Origin: Robiginitomaculum sp.
GTDB lineage: Bacteria > Pseudomonadota > Alphaproteobacteria > Caulobacterales > Maricaulaceae
Assembly: GCA_015485155.1 (NCBI GenBank)
Contig: WFUF01000027.1
Location: forward strand, 1 to 64,000
DNA length: 64,000 nt
Direction of reading: 5' to 3'
The notes under the pieces are model-generated. The model was not told the origin of the DNA and searched no databases. It worked only from the letters and a program-made list of their open reading frames with translations. Positions 10,265-20,657 of this stretch are shown in pieces (position 1 is the first letter of the stretch; every line of letters starts with the position of its first letter). The position numbers were made by a program, and so were the translations under genes.

Positions 10265-11252
10265 CAGCTGCCCCCTGTGATGCCATAACCTCGGCAGCAG
10301 CTTTGGCAATTACACGCCAGTCAGCACCTGGTTTTACGCCTTCTTCGGATAGTATGCGTCGCCAGTTCCTTGCCCCCGGCTGTCTGTAAAACAATCCCAT
10401 AACATGCCGGGTTATATCATGCAGGCGAGTGCCATTTTCCTGTTCAAGCGCGGCGTATTCGATCAACCCCTCCACTACTTGCTTGCGGCTGACCGGAGCA
10501 GATTCTTCGTTAAATATTATCTGATCCACCTGCGACCATTCAAACGGATCATGATAGGCAGCCCGCCCGACCATTACCCCATCAAGCCCGTGACTTTCGC
10601 TAATAACCTGATCAATAGTTTCAAGACCACCATTCAAGCTGATACTTAAATCTGCAAAATCCTGTTTCATTTGCCGAACCAACGGATAGTCCAGAGGTGG
10701 TATTTCCCGGTTTTGCTTGGGGCTAAGACCTTTTAACCATGCTTTTCTGGCATGAATAATGAATTTCCTGCACCCCGCATCTGATACTGTTTTTATGAAT
10801 TTTGGTAAGGTTTCCTCTGCAACCTGCTCATCAACTCCAATGCGACATTTGACGGTTAATGGCACCGTAACAGCATCCCTCATGGAGCTAATAATCCTGG
10901 CTACCAGCTCCGGTTCCAGCATCAGCACTGCACCAAAACGTCCCGATTTCACCCGATCAGAGGGACAACCCACATTCAGGTTTATTTCGCAATATCCAAA
11001 ATCTTCGCCAATGCGTGCAGCTTCGGCCAATTGAGCAGGATCAGATCCGCCTAATTGTAGAGCCACCGGATGTTCCAATGGCGAAAACCCCAACAAACGT
11101 TCTTTATCTCCATACACGATTGCAGCGGAAGTTACCATTTCCGAATATAATAATGCCCTTTTGGTGATCAAACGGATGAAGGCGCGAAAATGTCGATCAG
11201 ACCAATCCATCATCGGAGCGACGGAAAATCGTTCATATGATATTTTAGCCAA
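10239..11252 (-). CDS. dusA: tRNA-dihydrouridine synthase (DusA-type)
   Basis: RFSVAPMMDWSDRHFRAFIRLI, EINLNVGCPSDRVKSGRFGAVLM, GVMVGRAAYHDPFEW. Confidence 0.95.
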   Translation of the reverse strand: MAKISYERFSVAPMMDWSDRHFRAFIRLITKRALLYSEMVTSAAIVYGDKERLLGFSPLEHPVALQLGGSDPAQLAEAARIGEDFGYCEINLNVGCPSDRVKSGRFGAVLMLEPELVARIISSMRDAVTVPLTVKCRIGVDEQVAEETLPKFIKTVSDAGCRKFIIHARKAWLKGLSPKQNREIPPLDYPLVRQMKQDFADLSISLNGGLETIDQVISESHGLDGVMVGRAAYHDPFEWSQVDQIIFNEESAPVSRKQVVEGLIEYAALEQENGTRLHDITRHVMGLFYRQPGARNWRRILSEEGVKPGADWRVIAKAAAEVMASQGAADGSAGAKH

Positions 11253-11359
11253 AGCTTACAATCCAACAGCACACAAAGAAAGATGCATGGTAGCTGTGAT
11301 CTGACATACTTCAAGTTGATATAAGTGATAAAAATTCTGAAATAATTATTTCTCCTGCA

Positions 11360-11387
11360 CAAAAAAACCCCGCCCGAAGGCGGGGTC
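11360..11387 (-). terminator. Rho-independent terminator
   Basis: CCCCGCC-CGAA-GGCGGGG hairpin; the A7 tract on + becomes a U-tract for minus-strand transcripts, downstream of the 11466-11996 ORF. Confidence 0.85.
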
Positions 11388-11465
11388 TTAAGGTGGAAAA
11401 GCCGTTGACTTTTCTGGCTGTGATCCGAGGGGACGGAGCAGCCCTTCTTGGAAGATGAAACGAAC

Positions 11466-11996
11466 TTATTTGGTAGAAGCCAGTTTATGAGCCGCAGCAA
11501 GTTTTACATTTTTATTGGTTAGATCATTATCGGAACCGGCGATTCTTGCGGCTGCTGAAAGCTGAGAAGAAGCTGTAATATGATCACCGGACAACCAGGT
11601 AACCACACCCTTATTGTTCAAAGCCTGCCAGCTATCAGGGGAAATAGCCAGGGCTGCATCACATGCCTTAGCAGCAGCACTCAACTCACCAAGAGCGCCT
11701 TTGGCCGCACATAAATTAGTATAGGCCGCCAGCTTGCGTGACTTGGACAATTTGTTCTTTAATGCTGCTTCTTGAAAAAACGCAGCCTTTTTGAACGAAC
11801 CCTTATCAAAAGCGGCAATACCAGCGCGAATTTTACCATTGGACACAGATTTGGTGGCAAACTCCGGTACAGCTTCTGATGCAATGGATGCTGTGACCAG
11901 AGGCGCAATTGATATGGCAAGACCAAGAGAGAATACTTTTAACAGATTTGGGGAGGACATTGTTATTTCCTGTTTTGTTTTCGACGGATATAACAT
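11466..11996 (-). CDS. Secreted TPR-like protein
   Basis: Signal-peptide-like N-terminus; ACDAALAISPDSWQALNNKGVVTWLSGD resembles TPR. Confidence 0.55.
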   Translation of the reverse strand: MLYPSKTKQEITMSSPNLLKVFSLGLAISIAPLVTASIASEAVPEFATKSVSNGKIRAGIAAFDKGSFKKAAFFQEAALKNKLSKSRKLAAYTNLCAAKGALGELSAAAKACDAALAISPDSWQALNNKGVVTWLSGDHITASSQLSAAARIAGSDNDLTNKNVKLAAAHKLASTK

Positions 11997-12141
11997 AACA
12001 TATTTCGCTCGTTTGAAAAGTGAACAATGTTTACTTTTTTTGCATAAGTGCTATGCACAAATGAAAAGAAGCCAAAACACCCTTTCAAATTTTCGCTATG
12101 ATCCCATATATTGCTAGCAGAACAACAATACTGGTCTTAAC

Positions 12142-13071
12142 ATGGAACTGAAAATAAACTGGTCTGACTTTCCAATTTTTCTGGCTGTTGTAAATGCCGG
12201 TAACCTTTCAGGAGCTGCCCGGGATCTGGGTTTAAGCCAGCCCACTGTCAGCAGACGCATGAACGCATTGGAAGAGCAGATGGGGATCCCCCTGTTACAA
12301 AAAACCAACACCGGAATTGCTCCCACTGAAATGGGGCTGGCCGTATTGGACCACATCCGCCGCATGGAACACGAAGCAGAAGCCATTACCCGCGCCACTG
12401 CTGCCAGCGATCAATCTCTGGCCGGCACTGTTACCATCTCGGCCACTCAAGGCGTAGGCGATATGTGGCTACCTGAGGCCATGCGCCCTTTTCACGTCAA
12501 ATACCCGGAAATAGAATTTATTATTGATGTAAACATTCAAATGGCCAATCTGGCCAAGCGTGAAGCAGATATCGCCTTGCGCTGGATGGGGCCAGGCAAT
12601 CAAAATTCCCTGATTGGCCGCAAGGTCATCACCCTTGGCATTGGGCTTTATGCTTCCAAGTGTTATCTTGAAAAACATGGGTGCCCGAAAACCCTTGAGC
12701 AACTGGCCGATCATTCCGCTGTGGGTATACGCATGTCAAGAACCAGCCCGCTATGGCCAATCAATCTTAATGACTTGTCCATTGTTCCCCAGAAAATCAG
12801 TTTTTTATCCAATAGCTTGCGCACCCAGGAAGAGGCCATTGCCTCGGGCTATGGAATTGGTGCACTGGCGCATCTGCAAGCCGAACGGCAGGACGGGCTG
12901 GTGCGAGTACTTCCTGATTTTGAGCATTTGCAGGATTTATGGATTGTAGCCCATGATGATTTATCAAAAAACCGGCGCATTCGACTGGTGTTCGACTTCC
13001 TCATAAAAGTATTACAAAAGGATCAGGAGTATTTTCTGACAGGAAAATCAAAAAAATCCGTGGCATTATGA
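12142..13071 (+). CDS. LysR-family transcriptional regulator
   Basis: FLAVVNAGNLSGAARDLGLSQPTVSRRMNALEEQMGIPLLQK HTH; substrate-binding domain. Confidence 0.95.
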   Translation: MELKINWSDFPIFLAVVNAGNLSGAARDLGLSQPTVSRRMNALEEQMGIPLLQKTNTGIAPTEMGLAVLDHIRRMEHEAEAITRATAASDQSLAGTVTISATQGVGDMWLPEAMRPFHVKYPEIEFIIDVNIQMANLAKREADIALRWMGPGNQNSLIGRKVITLGIGLYASKCYLEKHGCPKTLEQLADHSAVGIRMSRTSPLWPINLNDLSIVPQKISFLSNSLRTQEEAIASGYGIGALAHLQAERQDGLVRVLPDFEHLQDLWIVAHDDLSKNRRIRLVFDFLIKVLQKDQEYFLTGKSKKSVAL

Positions 13072-13149
13072 TACTTAGCAGCATGCCCCTAAATTCCCAG
13101 CCTGGTGTTAGGTTAAAATGAACCATACTGGCTCTAATCTTTGTTTATC

Positions 13150-13236
13150 GCATTTTTGAACTGCAAAATCCCGCACTAAAAATAGCCGTCAGGCGATAGC
13201 GCAAACAAAGACCTTCCCACTTTTGCTTGCAAATGC
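13150..13236. repeat. Dispersed palindromic element, third copy (opposite orientation), abutting the MCP stop codon
   Basis: Reverse complement gcaaaagtgggaaggtctttg...ttttgcag..aaaaatgcgataaacaaagattagag aligns with 930-1060. Confidence 0.7.
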
Positions 13237-14838
13237 TTAAGCCGCCCTGATTTCCCGCAGGAATACTTCCACCTCACGGTTCAGCTCTTCTGCTTTACTC
13301 GATAAGGATTTAGCAGCGCTTAAAGTCTCGGAGGCCGATGCACTCGCCTTATTTGAAGAGTGATTTACATCTTCTATATCTGCAGATATCTGGCTGGTAC
13401 CGGTTGAGGCTGTACTCATGCTTGAGGATATTTCGCTGGTTACAGAGCCTTGTTCTTGTACCGCATTGGAAATGGCTGCGGATATATCATGAACACCGCC
13501 AACAGTTTGTCGTATGGAATCAAGGGCGCCAACGACCTGTTTGGAAACTTCTCGAATATTGGATATGCTTTCGCCGATTTCGCTGGTGGCAGAAGTGGTT
13601 TGCGTAGCCAAATTTTTGACCTCGCTGGCAACGACCGCAAACCCGCGCCCGGCATCACCGGCACGAGCCGACTCAATAGTTGCATTTAACGCCAGCAGGT
13701 TAATCTGGGCGGCAATATCTTCAATAAGGGTTACAATCTCGCCAATGCGGTCTGTGGCCTCTTCCAGTTCTTTGGAGGTTTGATCAGCCTTTTGCATTTC
13801 CGATACCGCAGCACTTACTGCTTCGTCTGATCGGGAAATCTGTTGTGAAATTTCCTGTACAGATGCTGACATTTCTTCGGTTGCGGAAGCTACGGCCTGC
13901 ACATTTTCGGAAGTTTCTGTTGAGGCCTTTGATACACTTTCAACTTTTTCGCTGGTATTTTCGACCACAGTGCATACCAGTTCGGAGTTTTTATACAATT
14001 GATCAGCGGCAGCGGTAACCGATTGAATAATTCCGGAAACCTTATCTTCAAAACTGTCTGCAAGCTGGTTTCTTTCTTTTATCTTTTCCTCTTCTGCCAG
14101 CTTTTCCACCTGCGCCTGTGTTGCTTCGAACTGTAGTTTTTCTACTGCATTTTCCCTAAAAACTTCCAGCGCCCGTGCCATTTCGCCAACTTCGTCTTTG
14201 CGGCTGGTACCAACAATATTGATATTTGTATCACCTTCCACCAGATCTTTCATGCTTCTGGCAGCGCCGGAAATCGGGGCAATCATAATGGTTACCTGCC
14301 AGGCAACGAATGCAATTACCAACAAGGCGATAATGGTGGCAACACCTGCTGCATACAGCATGGACTTGTTAATAGTGCTTTGGATTACTCCGCGGTCAAA
14401 TGACAACATTAAATAGCCAAGCTGTTCGCCATCTTCGTCCAAAATGCTTGAAAGTGCGTAAGTTAACTGACCTTCGAAAACTGAAACCGGGCCGGATTTG
14501 ATCTGCCCGCTAGCTGCTTCGAGTTTTTCCATAATTGCATCGGAAAGCTCAAATTCTGATGGCGCTGACATTATCGGGGTCATGTCTTCATCAAAAACCA
14601 CCGCACCATTGAAGCTTTCATCTTCCTGCAGCTCTTTCATTGTGCTTTGAATATAAGGGATCAACCCATTAGCCAAGCCCACTTCAATGGCCGAACTGGC
14701 AAAGGAAATAGTCATGTCCTCTTTTACATATGCGTCCTGCATCAAGCCCTTTTTGTGCTCAAATGTAATAGCGAAAACCGTTCCTATTACAGTTACAAGA
14801 ATACTCAACACGGTAAAAATCAGAAATTTGTTTCTCAT
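13237..14838 (-). CDS. Methyl-accepting chemotaxis protein
   Basis: Two TM segments, HAMP, and signalling hairpin [33 protein letters not shown]. Confidence 0.96.
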   Translation of the reverse strand: MRNKFLIFTVLSILVTVIGTVFAITFEHKKGLMQDAYVKEDMTISFASSAIEVGLANGLIPYIQSTMKELQEDESFNGAVVFDEDMTPIMSAPSEFELSDAIMEKLEAASGQIKSGPVSVFEGQLTYALSSILDEDGEQLGYLMLSFDRGVIQSTINKSMLYAAGVATIIALLVIAFVAWQVTIMIAPISGAARSMKDLVEGDTNINIVGTSRKDEVGEMARALEVFRENAVEKLQFEATQAQVEKLAEEEKIKERNQLADSFEDKVSGIIQSVTAAADQLYKNSELVCTVVENTSEKVESVSKASTETSENVQAVASATEEMSASVQEISQQISRSDEAVSAAVSEMQKADQTSKELEEATDRIGEIVTLIEDIAAQINLLALNATIESARAGDAGRGFAVVASEVKNLATQTTSATSEIGESISNIREVSKQVVGALDSIRQTVGGVHDISAAISNAVQEQGSVTSEISSSMSTASTGTSQISADIEDVNHSSNKASASASETLSAAKSLSSKAEELNREVEVFLREIRAA

Positions 14839-14911
14839 AAAACGCCCCGAATGGATATTTCACTTAACCGATGAGCTAAATACGCAGCCCCCTTCAACAA
14901 ACCATTGTTAT

Positions 14912-15268
14912 TTAGTTTAATTTCTCGGTAATAGCACCAACATCATCCGCACTATCCACCGAGATAACATTGGAAAACTCAGCCCCTTCCAAAGCCTCTT
15001 CCGGCTTATTATTTACCAGAACCACCAGCTTAGCCTTGGCTATTTTGGAAATGGCTTTTTGCTTGCCCGAGTAATCAGCCATGGCCAACATGTCCACATT
15101 GTAGGATTTTACCTGAAAATTACTGGACAGTGCTGCCTTTAATTCCTTTTGTATGGGTTTATCAGATCCGGCATAAACCAAATATATATCAACAGCATAG
15201 GCCGCCGGAGATAATGCGAGCAAAGCAGACAGAGCCAGGCCGACGATAATTTTTCTTGTGATATTCAT
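14912..15268 (-). CDS. Small secreted protein of unknown function
   Basis: 118 aa with signal peptide, directly downstream of the porin-like gene on the same strand. Confidence 0.5.
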   Translation of the reverse strand: MNITRKIIVGLALSALLALSPAAYAVDIYLVYAGSDKPIQKELKAALSSNFQVKSYNVDMLAMADYSGKQKAISKIAKAKLVVLVNNKPEEALEGAEFSNVISVDSADDVGAITEKLN

Positions 15269-15278
15269 TTTCTTGATC

Positions 15279-16640
15279 CTAAAAATATGAAATCAGAGAC
15301 AGCATGTTCATTTTTATTTTTTGATCCCCGCCAGCCGCAATAAACGGCGCCGGAGCATTGGCAAAGTTGTCAATACTATGCGATTGCCACTCATATCTGG
15401 CGCGGATATTGTTCAAAAACCCCCACTCAAGGCCAAGCGTAACCCGTGAGCGATCAAACGGATTGAACATAGCCTGATTATTGGTATCGACATCGTCATA
15501 TCTGGCAATCATTCGCAAAAACCTGGCATCCTCGTCGCCATAGCGAAACGGAATTACCGAACCTTCAACATACCATGACATCATATTATAATTGCCGGTA
15601 GTCTGGTTTAATGCCGCCGGCCCTGGTGCAGTCACCGGATTGATGCCGGCTACCTGTTCAACATTCGCCTTTACGTATTCGCCCTTTAGCGTCCAGTTTT
15701 TCTCCAGATAGTTCATGTGAAAGCCATACATGGACAGGTTTTGCGAACCGGAATTATCCCAAGCACCGGTATAATAAGAAACTCCAACATCCAAAGGCAT
15801 TGAAAACGGGGCATAGGACACCTTGGCTACGATTGCCTTATTGGAATTATTGTCACTAAATTGATCCCAATCTGATTTATTGGCAAACAAGCCATCACGC
15901 GGGCGAACCGTTGGCCCGGTAATTAATTGTGCTGAATTACCATCAAGCGCCGGGCCCTCAGAAAACAGCCCGTTTATTATCGATAGCTTTACGTCAAACA
16001 AGCCCGAGTCACCAACGATATAAGACCAATTGACCGATGCTCCTACATCTGTCCACCCAAAGCGATTAAAACTTGCCGCAACATTATTAACAGGTGAAAG
16101 CATTTGCGCCGTAAATGGCTGGCTCATTAAAACCTGCTTAAAGGAAGGTTTGTTTTCATTATAGGATAAAAACGGCACCAATAAACGACCCGCACGAATA
16201 CTCAAATTCCCATAAGCATCTGTATCCCAGTCTGCAGCCGAAGCCAGATCAAAATCAAAATAGTAATAATTAAATGCAACCTTTACCCTGTCATCGCGAC
16301 CGCTAGTGCTTTTGGCGCTAAAGTCCACACTGGTTTCCATCTCAGTGGAAAAAAGTAGATTATCCGAAAGACTTACATCCGCAAAAATACTAGCCTCACG
16401 CAATTGATACAATGGCTTATTGATATTCTTGTCAACGAATTTTGGCGCACCATCATGCACCATATAATGGCCGTTCATATAACCGCTAACATTGACCTTG
16501 CCATTGGTTGATTTGGAGATTGATTTGGCCAGTTTTGTAAACCCGCCCATCGGATCAGGCTCAGCTGCCTGCGCAGAATATGGTGCCATTACCCCCGCCA
16601 AAACAAATAAGGCAAGGCTTTTTCGACGGAATTTCTTCAT
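15279..16640 (-). CDS. Porin-like outer-membrane beta-barrel protein
   Basis: Signal peptide MKKFRRKSLALFVLAGVMAPYSAQA, alternating amphipathic strands, terminal Phe (SLISYF). Confidence 0.7.
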   Translation of the reverse strand: MKKFRRKSLALFVLAGVMAPYSAQAAEPDPMGGFTKLAKSISKSTNGKVNVSGYMNGHYMVHDGAPKFVDKNINKPLYQLREASIFADVSLSDNLLFSTEMETSVDFSAKSTSGRDDRVKVAFNYYYFDFDLASAADWDTDAYGNLSIRAGRLLVPFLSYNENKPSFKQVLMSQPFTAQMLSPVNNVAASFNRFGWTDVGASVNWSYIVGDSGLFDVKLSIINGLFSEGPALDGNSAQLITGPTVRPRDGLFANKSDWDQFSDNNSNKAIVAKVSYAPFSMPLDVGVSYYTGAWDNSGSQNLSMYGFHMNYLEKNWTLKGEYVKANVEQVAGINPVTAPGPAALNQTTGNYNMMSWYVEGSVIPFRYGDEDARFLRMIARYDDVDTNNQAMFNPFDRSRVTLGLEWGFLNNIRARYEWQSHSIDNFANAPAPFIAAGGDQKIKMNMLSLISYF

Positions 16641-16969
16641 TGCGCGCTCCCGCTGACAAGTTGTAGATGCGGTAACATTGGACACACAGGGTTAATAAAA
16701 TATTTTTGCAACTGATATTGACATTTGCTGTATCGTTGATAACGAAAACAAAATTATCAACCTGATGATTCAGCTAGGTTTTTCTGCGTATGCGCCTATG
16801 CTATTGAAAATACATGAAAAATCATATTAGGCTATAATCCGGCGACATTTTAGGCTTTGCCGCAAATATGTCTCAAAACTGATTCTAAATAAAAGGGCAA
16901 AATGTCTCACACAATCTGGATTGAAATGCCCTTACTATACCACCCTTGACCAGTTCAGACGGAATTACT

Positions 16970-18232
16970 CTAACGCCACAGTCCTTGCAGAACAATCTGT
17001 AATCCCGTCATCACTGACAGGCGGGCCTTGTCGCCCATGGTAACACTTACCAGATCATCCATTATCGCCGGTTTTTTCGCACAAGCTGCAACTACCATAT
17101 TACACCAGAACCGTGAGACCATCATTTGCTTCATTTTCCAGTTGCTCAAGAAATGGTGCGCAAAACGCTGATAAAACAATTGCTGATAATTGTTCAATGC
17201 CGTTGATAATGTAACCTGTTGACCATAGGCCTGATGCACAGCTTCGGCACATGATATACCGGCGAACATGCCGTAAAAAATACCTTCGCCAGTAAGCGGG
17301 TTGACCATGGAAGCCGCATCCCCGATCAGGGCTGCCGATTGGTCTTCAAATGCCAACCTGCAGAGCGGGGCCGCGTAGGGTAAAGGCGCCGAGAGGTGAT
17401 CCGATAGTTCTACCGGAGTGCCCAGACAGCGCACAGCCCATATTCGATATCCCTCCAACAACTCAGCCAAACTTGTTCCTGCTAACTGCAGCCGATGAGC
17501 ATCAATGCCAATCCCGAAATTTGCTCGCCCGGCGGCAAGCGGAAAGGCCCAGCCATAGGCCGGAAGCAATGGTTTAATAAAATCCAGCCTTAATTCATCA
17601 CTGGCGCTTTGCATCTGGCTGTAAGAGCGAATACCAACCCCGGTAGTTTGCGCAGAATTAAGCGGCGCACCCAAATGCCTGCGCACCTTTGATGTCGCAC
17701 CATCCGCACCAATAAGAATCTTTGCGCGCAGCGTGACTCTTGCGCCATCGCTGTTCCGTTTCAAGGTAACCGTCCACATTTTGGCTTTGCGATCAAAATC
17801 CAGACTGCTGCACGAATGATCTGAATAATCTGCAGCCCCCGACCTTAAAGCGTGTACAAACAGGATATTATCAAATCGTTTGCGGGGGATCACATAACCT
17901 ATAGCTCCCTTGCCATCAATTCTGGGTAAATAACCCGCAGCCTCAACACCTGACGGGCCATGTACGCAAACAGTTTTAATCGCCGAAAACCTGGCCAATT
18001 CCTGCTCAAGCCCAAGACGATGCAGACAATTAACCACTCCCGGCCCCAAGCCATCGCCACAACTCTTGTCCCTGGGAAAGCTCTTGCGGTCAACCAGAGC
18101 AACATCCAGCCCGCTTTGCTCGCAAAGCACAGTAGCCGCGCTGCTCCCTGCCGGGCCAGCACCGACCACAATAGCGTAAAATGTATTTTTCACCGCCATC
18201 GCATGGGGCACCTGAACCATGGCCTTAAACAC
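16970..18232 (-). CDS. Geranylgeranyl-reductase-family FAD-dependent oxidoreductase
   Basis: VVGAGPAGSSAATVL, DRKSFPRDKSCGDGLGPG, LIGDAASMVNPLTGEGIFYGM. Confidence 0.88.
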   Translation of the reverse strand: MFKAMVQVPHAMAVKNTFYAIVVGAGPAGSSAATVLCEQSGLDVALVDRKSFPRDKSCGDGLGPGVVNCLHRLGLEQELARFSAIKTVCVHGPSGVEAAGYLPRIDGKGAIGYVIPRKRFDNILFVHALRSGAADYSDHSCSSLDFDRKAKMWTVTLKRNSDGARVTLRAKILIGADGATSKVRRHLGAPLNSAQTTGVGIRSYSQMQSASDELRLDFIKPLLPAYGWAFPLAAGRANFGIGIDAHRLQLAGTSLAELLEGYRIWAVRCLGTPVELSDHLSAPLPYAAPLCRLAFEDQSAALIGDAASMVNPLTGEGIFYGMFAGISCAEAVHQAYGQQVTLSTALNNYQQLFYQRFAHHFLSNWKMKQMMVSRFWCNMVVAACAKKPAIMDDLVSVTMGDKARLSVMTGLQIVLQGLWR

Positions 18233-18250
18233 TGGTACTGAAGCCCGGCC

Positions 18251-18712
18251 TCACCCCCGTCCACGATAATTTGCAACCCCCTGCTCCGGTAGCCATAGCC
18301 CATTCGGCGCCGGGCCGGATTGCCAGAACACGTCTATGGGAATACCGCCTCTTGGATACCAATAGCCACCAATACGAAGCCATTTGGGATCCAGCGTATC
18401 CACCAGACGCTTACCAATGGCAATGGTGCAATCCTCGTGAAATGCGCCATGATTACGAAAACTGCCCAGATATAATTTTAATGACTTGCTCTCGACCAGC
18501 CATTTATCCGGAACATAATCAATCACCAGATGAGCAAAATCAGGCTGTCCGGTTACCGGGCACAGGGAGGTGAATTCAGGAGCAGAAAACCGCACCAGAT
18601 ACTCATCCTCCGGATGCGGATCAGCCACTCGCTCCAAAACAGCAGACTCCGGTGAAGCAGGCAGTTCAGTATTACCGCCCAATTGGGTAAGGTTTTTTGG
18701 ATCTTTTGTCAT
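18251..18712 (-). CDS. queF: NADPH-dependent 7-cyano-7-deazaguanine (preQ0) reductase
   Basis: [50 protein letters not shown]. Confidence 0.95.
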   Translation of the reverse strand: MTKDPKNLTQLGGNTELPASPESAVLERVADPHPEDEYLVRFSAPEFTSLCPVTGQPDFAHLVIDYVPDKWLVESKSLKLYLGSFRNHGAFHEDCTIAIGKRLVDTLDPKWLRIGGYWYPRGGIPIDVFWQSGPAPNGLWLPEQGVANYRGRG

Positions 18713-19188
18713 TTTATCTGATTAACCTCACTGACGGCCAACGGCAAGGCAGTTCTGCGAAACACCTTGCGGATGGCATAATTGGAATTAACCCGCTTTA
18801 CCCCCGGAAGACGGGTCAGTACATCATGATGCAAACGCTCATAATCGGTGGCATCGCGCACACTTACCCGCAATAAATAATCGGCATCGCCAGTCATCAG
18901 GAAACATTCCATAATCTGCGGGCAATGAGTAATGGCTTCTTCAAAACGGTTAAGGTTCTCCCGGCGCTGGTTCTCCAAAGTAACCTGCACAAAAACTGAA
19001 GAAGCCATGCCCAGCTTTTCGGCACTAAGCAAAGCCACATAACTTGAAATAATGCCAGCTTTCTCCAAAGCCCGAACCCGGCGATGACAGGCCGAAGCCG
19101 ACAGCCCGACCTGCCCGGCCAGATCAGCATTATTTATCCTGCCATTGCGCTGCAGAATCTGCAAAATAGCCACATCAATTTTATCCAT
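18709..19188 (-). CDS. Lrp/AsnC-family transcriptional regulator
   Basis: [40 protein letters not shown]; divergent to ald. Confidence 0.94.
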   Translation of the reverse strand: MDKIDVAILQILQRNGRINNADLAGQVGLSASACHRRVRALEKAGIISSYVALLSAEKLGMASSVFVQVTLENQRRENLNRFEEAITHCPQIMECFLMTGDADYLLRVSVRDATDYERLHHDVLTRLPGVKRVNSNYAIRKVFRRTALPLAVSEVNQIK

Positions 19189-19349
19189 GTTGATGACAGA
19201 TTCTCCCTATAATATAGGATTTAATCGAATATTTTTGCAAATTTCTATATTTTTTACGCAAAAAAGCAAGCACATTCAACCAAATTACGATTAACCTTGC
19301 GCGCACATCAGCACCGACCCTAGTTTCAAACAAGATTTGTGAGACAATT

Positions 19350-20465
19350 ATGCGCATAGGCATTCCCAAAGAAATCAAGACACATGAATATCGCGTCAGC
19401 CTGACCCCTGATGCTGCCGCAGATATCACTGAGGCCGGGCACCGAGTTCTGGTGCAGACAAATGCCGGTGCGGGTGTTGGATTTGAAGACGCAGACTATG
19501 AGGCTGCGGGCTGCATAATAGCCCCCGACGCCAAAGCGGTATTTGATGAATCTGAAATGATCGTCAAAGTTAAAGAACCGCAACAGGTTGAATATGAAAT
19601 GCTGCGTCCTGATCAGACATTGTTCACCTATTTGCACCTTGCGGCTGATAAGGCACAGGCTGAGGGCCTGCGGCAATCAGGTTGCACCGCCATTGCTTAT
19701 GAAACCATTGTCGGCCCCAAAGGTGGATTGCCATTGTTACAACCCATGTCCGAAGTCGCAGGCCGCATGTCAGTGCATGTTGGGGCCAATTATCTGGAAC
19801 GCTCCAAAGGTGGACGCGGAGTTCTCTTGGGCGGTGTTCCCGGGGTAGCTCCGGCCAAAGTGGTAATCCTGGGCGGTGGCGTTTCCGGCACCAATGCGGC
19901 GCAAATGGCCATGGGTTTGCGTGCTGATGTAACTATTTTTGATATTTCTGATAACCGGCTAAACGAGCTGGACATGGTTTATGGCGGGCGATTGAAGACC
20001 GAATACTCCACCAAAAGAGCCGTTGCCAATGCCTGCATGGAAGCGGATTTGATTATTGGGGCAGTATTGGTTCCCGGAGCGGCTGCGCCAAAGCTGGTCA
20101 CCCGCGAAATGGTTTGCACCATGAAATCAGGTGCAGTTCTGGTTGACATTGCCATTGATCAGGGGGGATGCTTTGAAACCTCCTACGCCACCACTCATGA
20201 TGACCCTGTTTTTGAGGTTGACGGGGTGGTGCATTATTGCGTGGCCAATATGCCAGGAGCAGTGGCGCGCACATCGACCTTTGCTTTGGTAAAATCCACC
20301 TTGCCTTATTTGCGTCGTTTGCTCGATCAGGGAGTGCAAAGCGCCCTTAATTCCGATGCTGGCTTTGCTTTGGGACTAAATGTAGCCGAAGGCGAGATTA
20401 CCCACGCCGCTGTTGCCCGTGACCTGGACCTGCCATTCAAAAAACCAGACTGGCTGCAAATATAA
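19350..20465 (+). CDS. ald: Alanine dehydrogenase
   Basis: MRIGIPKEIKTHEYRVSLTP...VQTNAGAGVGFEDADYEAAG...GGGVSGTNAAQMAMGL. Confidence 0.97.
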   Translation: MRIGIPKEIKTHEYRVSLTPDAAADITEAGHRVLVQTNAGAGVGFEDADYEAAGCIIAPDAKAVFDESEMIVKVKEPQQVEYEMLRPDQTLFTYLHLAADKAQAEGLRQSGCTAIAYETIVGPKGGLPLLQPMSEVAGRMSVHVGANYLERSKGGRGVLLGGVPGVAPAKVVILGGGVSGTNAAQMAMGLRADVTIFDISDNRLNELDMVYGGRLKTEYSTKRAVANACMEADLIIGAVLVPGAAAPKLVTREMVCTMKSGAVLVDIAIDQGGCFETSYATTHDDPVFEVDGVVHYCVANMPGAVARTSTFALVKSTLPYLRRLLDQGVQSALNSDAGFALGLNVAEGEITHAAVARDLDLPFKKPDWLQI

Positions 20466-20550
20466 CAAATCCATAGATGCCATTGCCATGGCCTTCTTCG
20501 GTTATTTTCAGTCCACCGGACTGAAAATTTAGCTGCGCTAACCACCTGCG
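20466..20550 (+). repeat. Palindromic element, copy D, starting immediately after the ald stop
   Basis: CCAT-TGCC-ATGG hairpin, ggccttcttcggtt, ATTTTCAGTCC-ACC-GGACTGAAAAT palindrome, ctgcgctaaccacctgcgaag; aligns with copies in 35-38 kb. Confidence 0.8.
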
Positions 20551-20657
20551 AAGCATCATAGACGTTATAAATCGTCTTGCCATTTACCACCGACTTCACC
20601 CGCTTGCGATTGCCATCATAGGTGTATGTCCCACTGGCCGCACCAGAGATGCTGGTT
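20551..20657 (-). pseudogene. rhs core remnant (about 100 bp) downstream of the immunity-like gene
   Basis: Near-identical to about 21955-22050 of the full rhs gene; encodes SISGAASGTYTYDGNRKRVKSVVNGKTIYNVYDAS. Confidence 0.85.
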
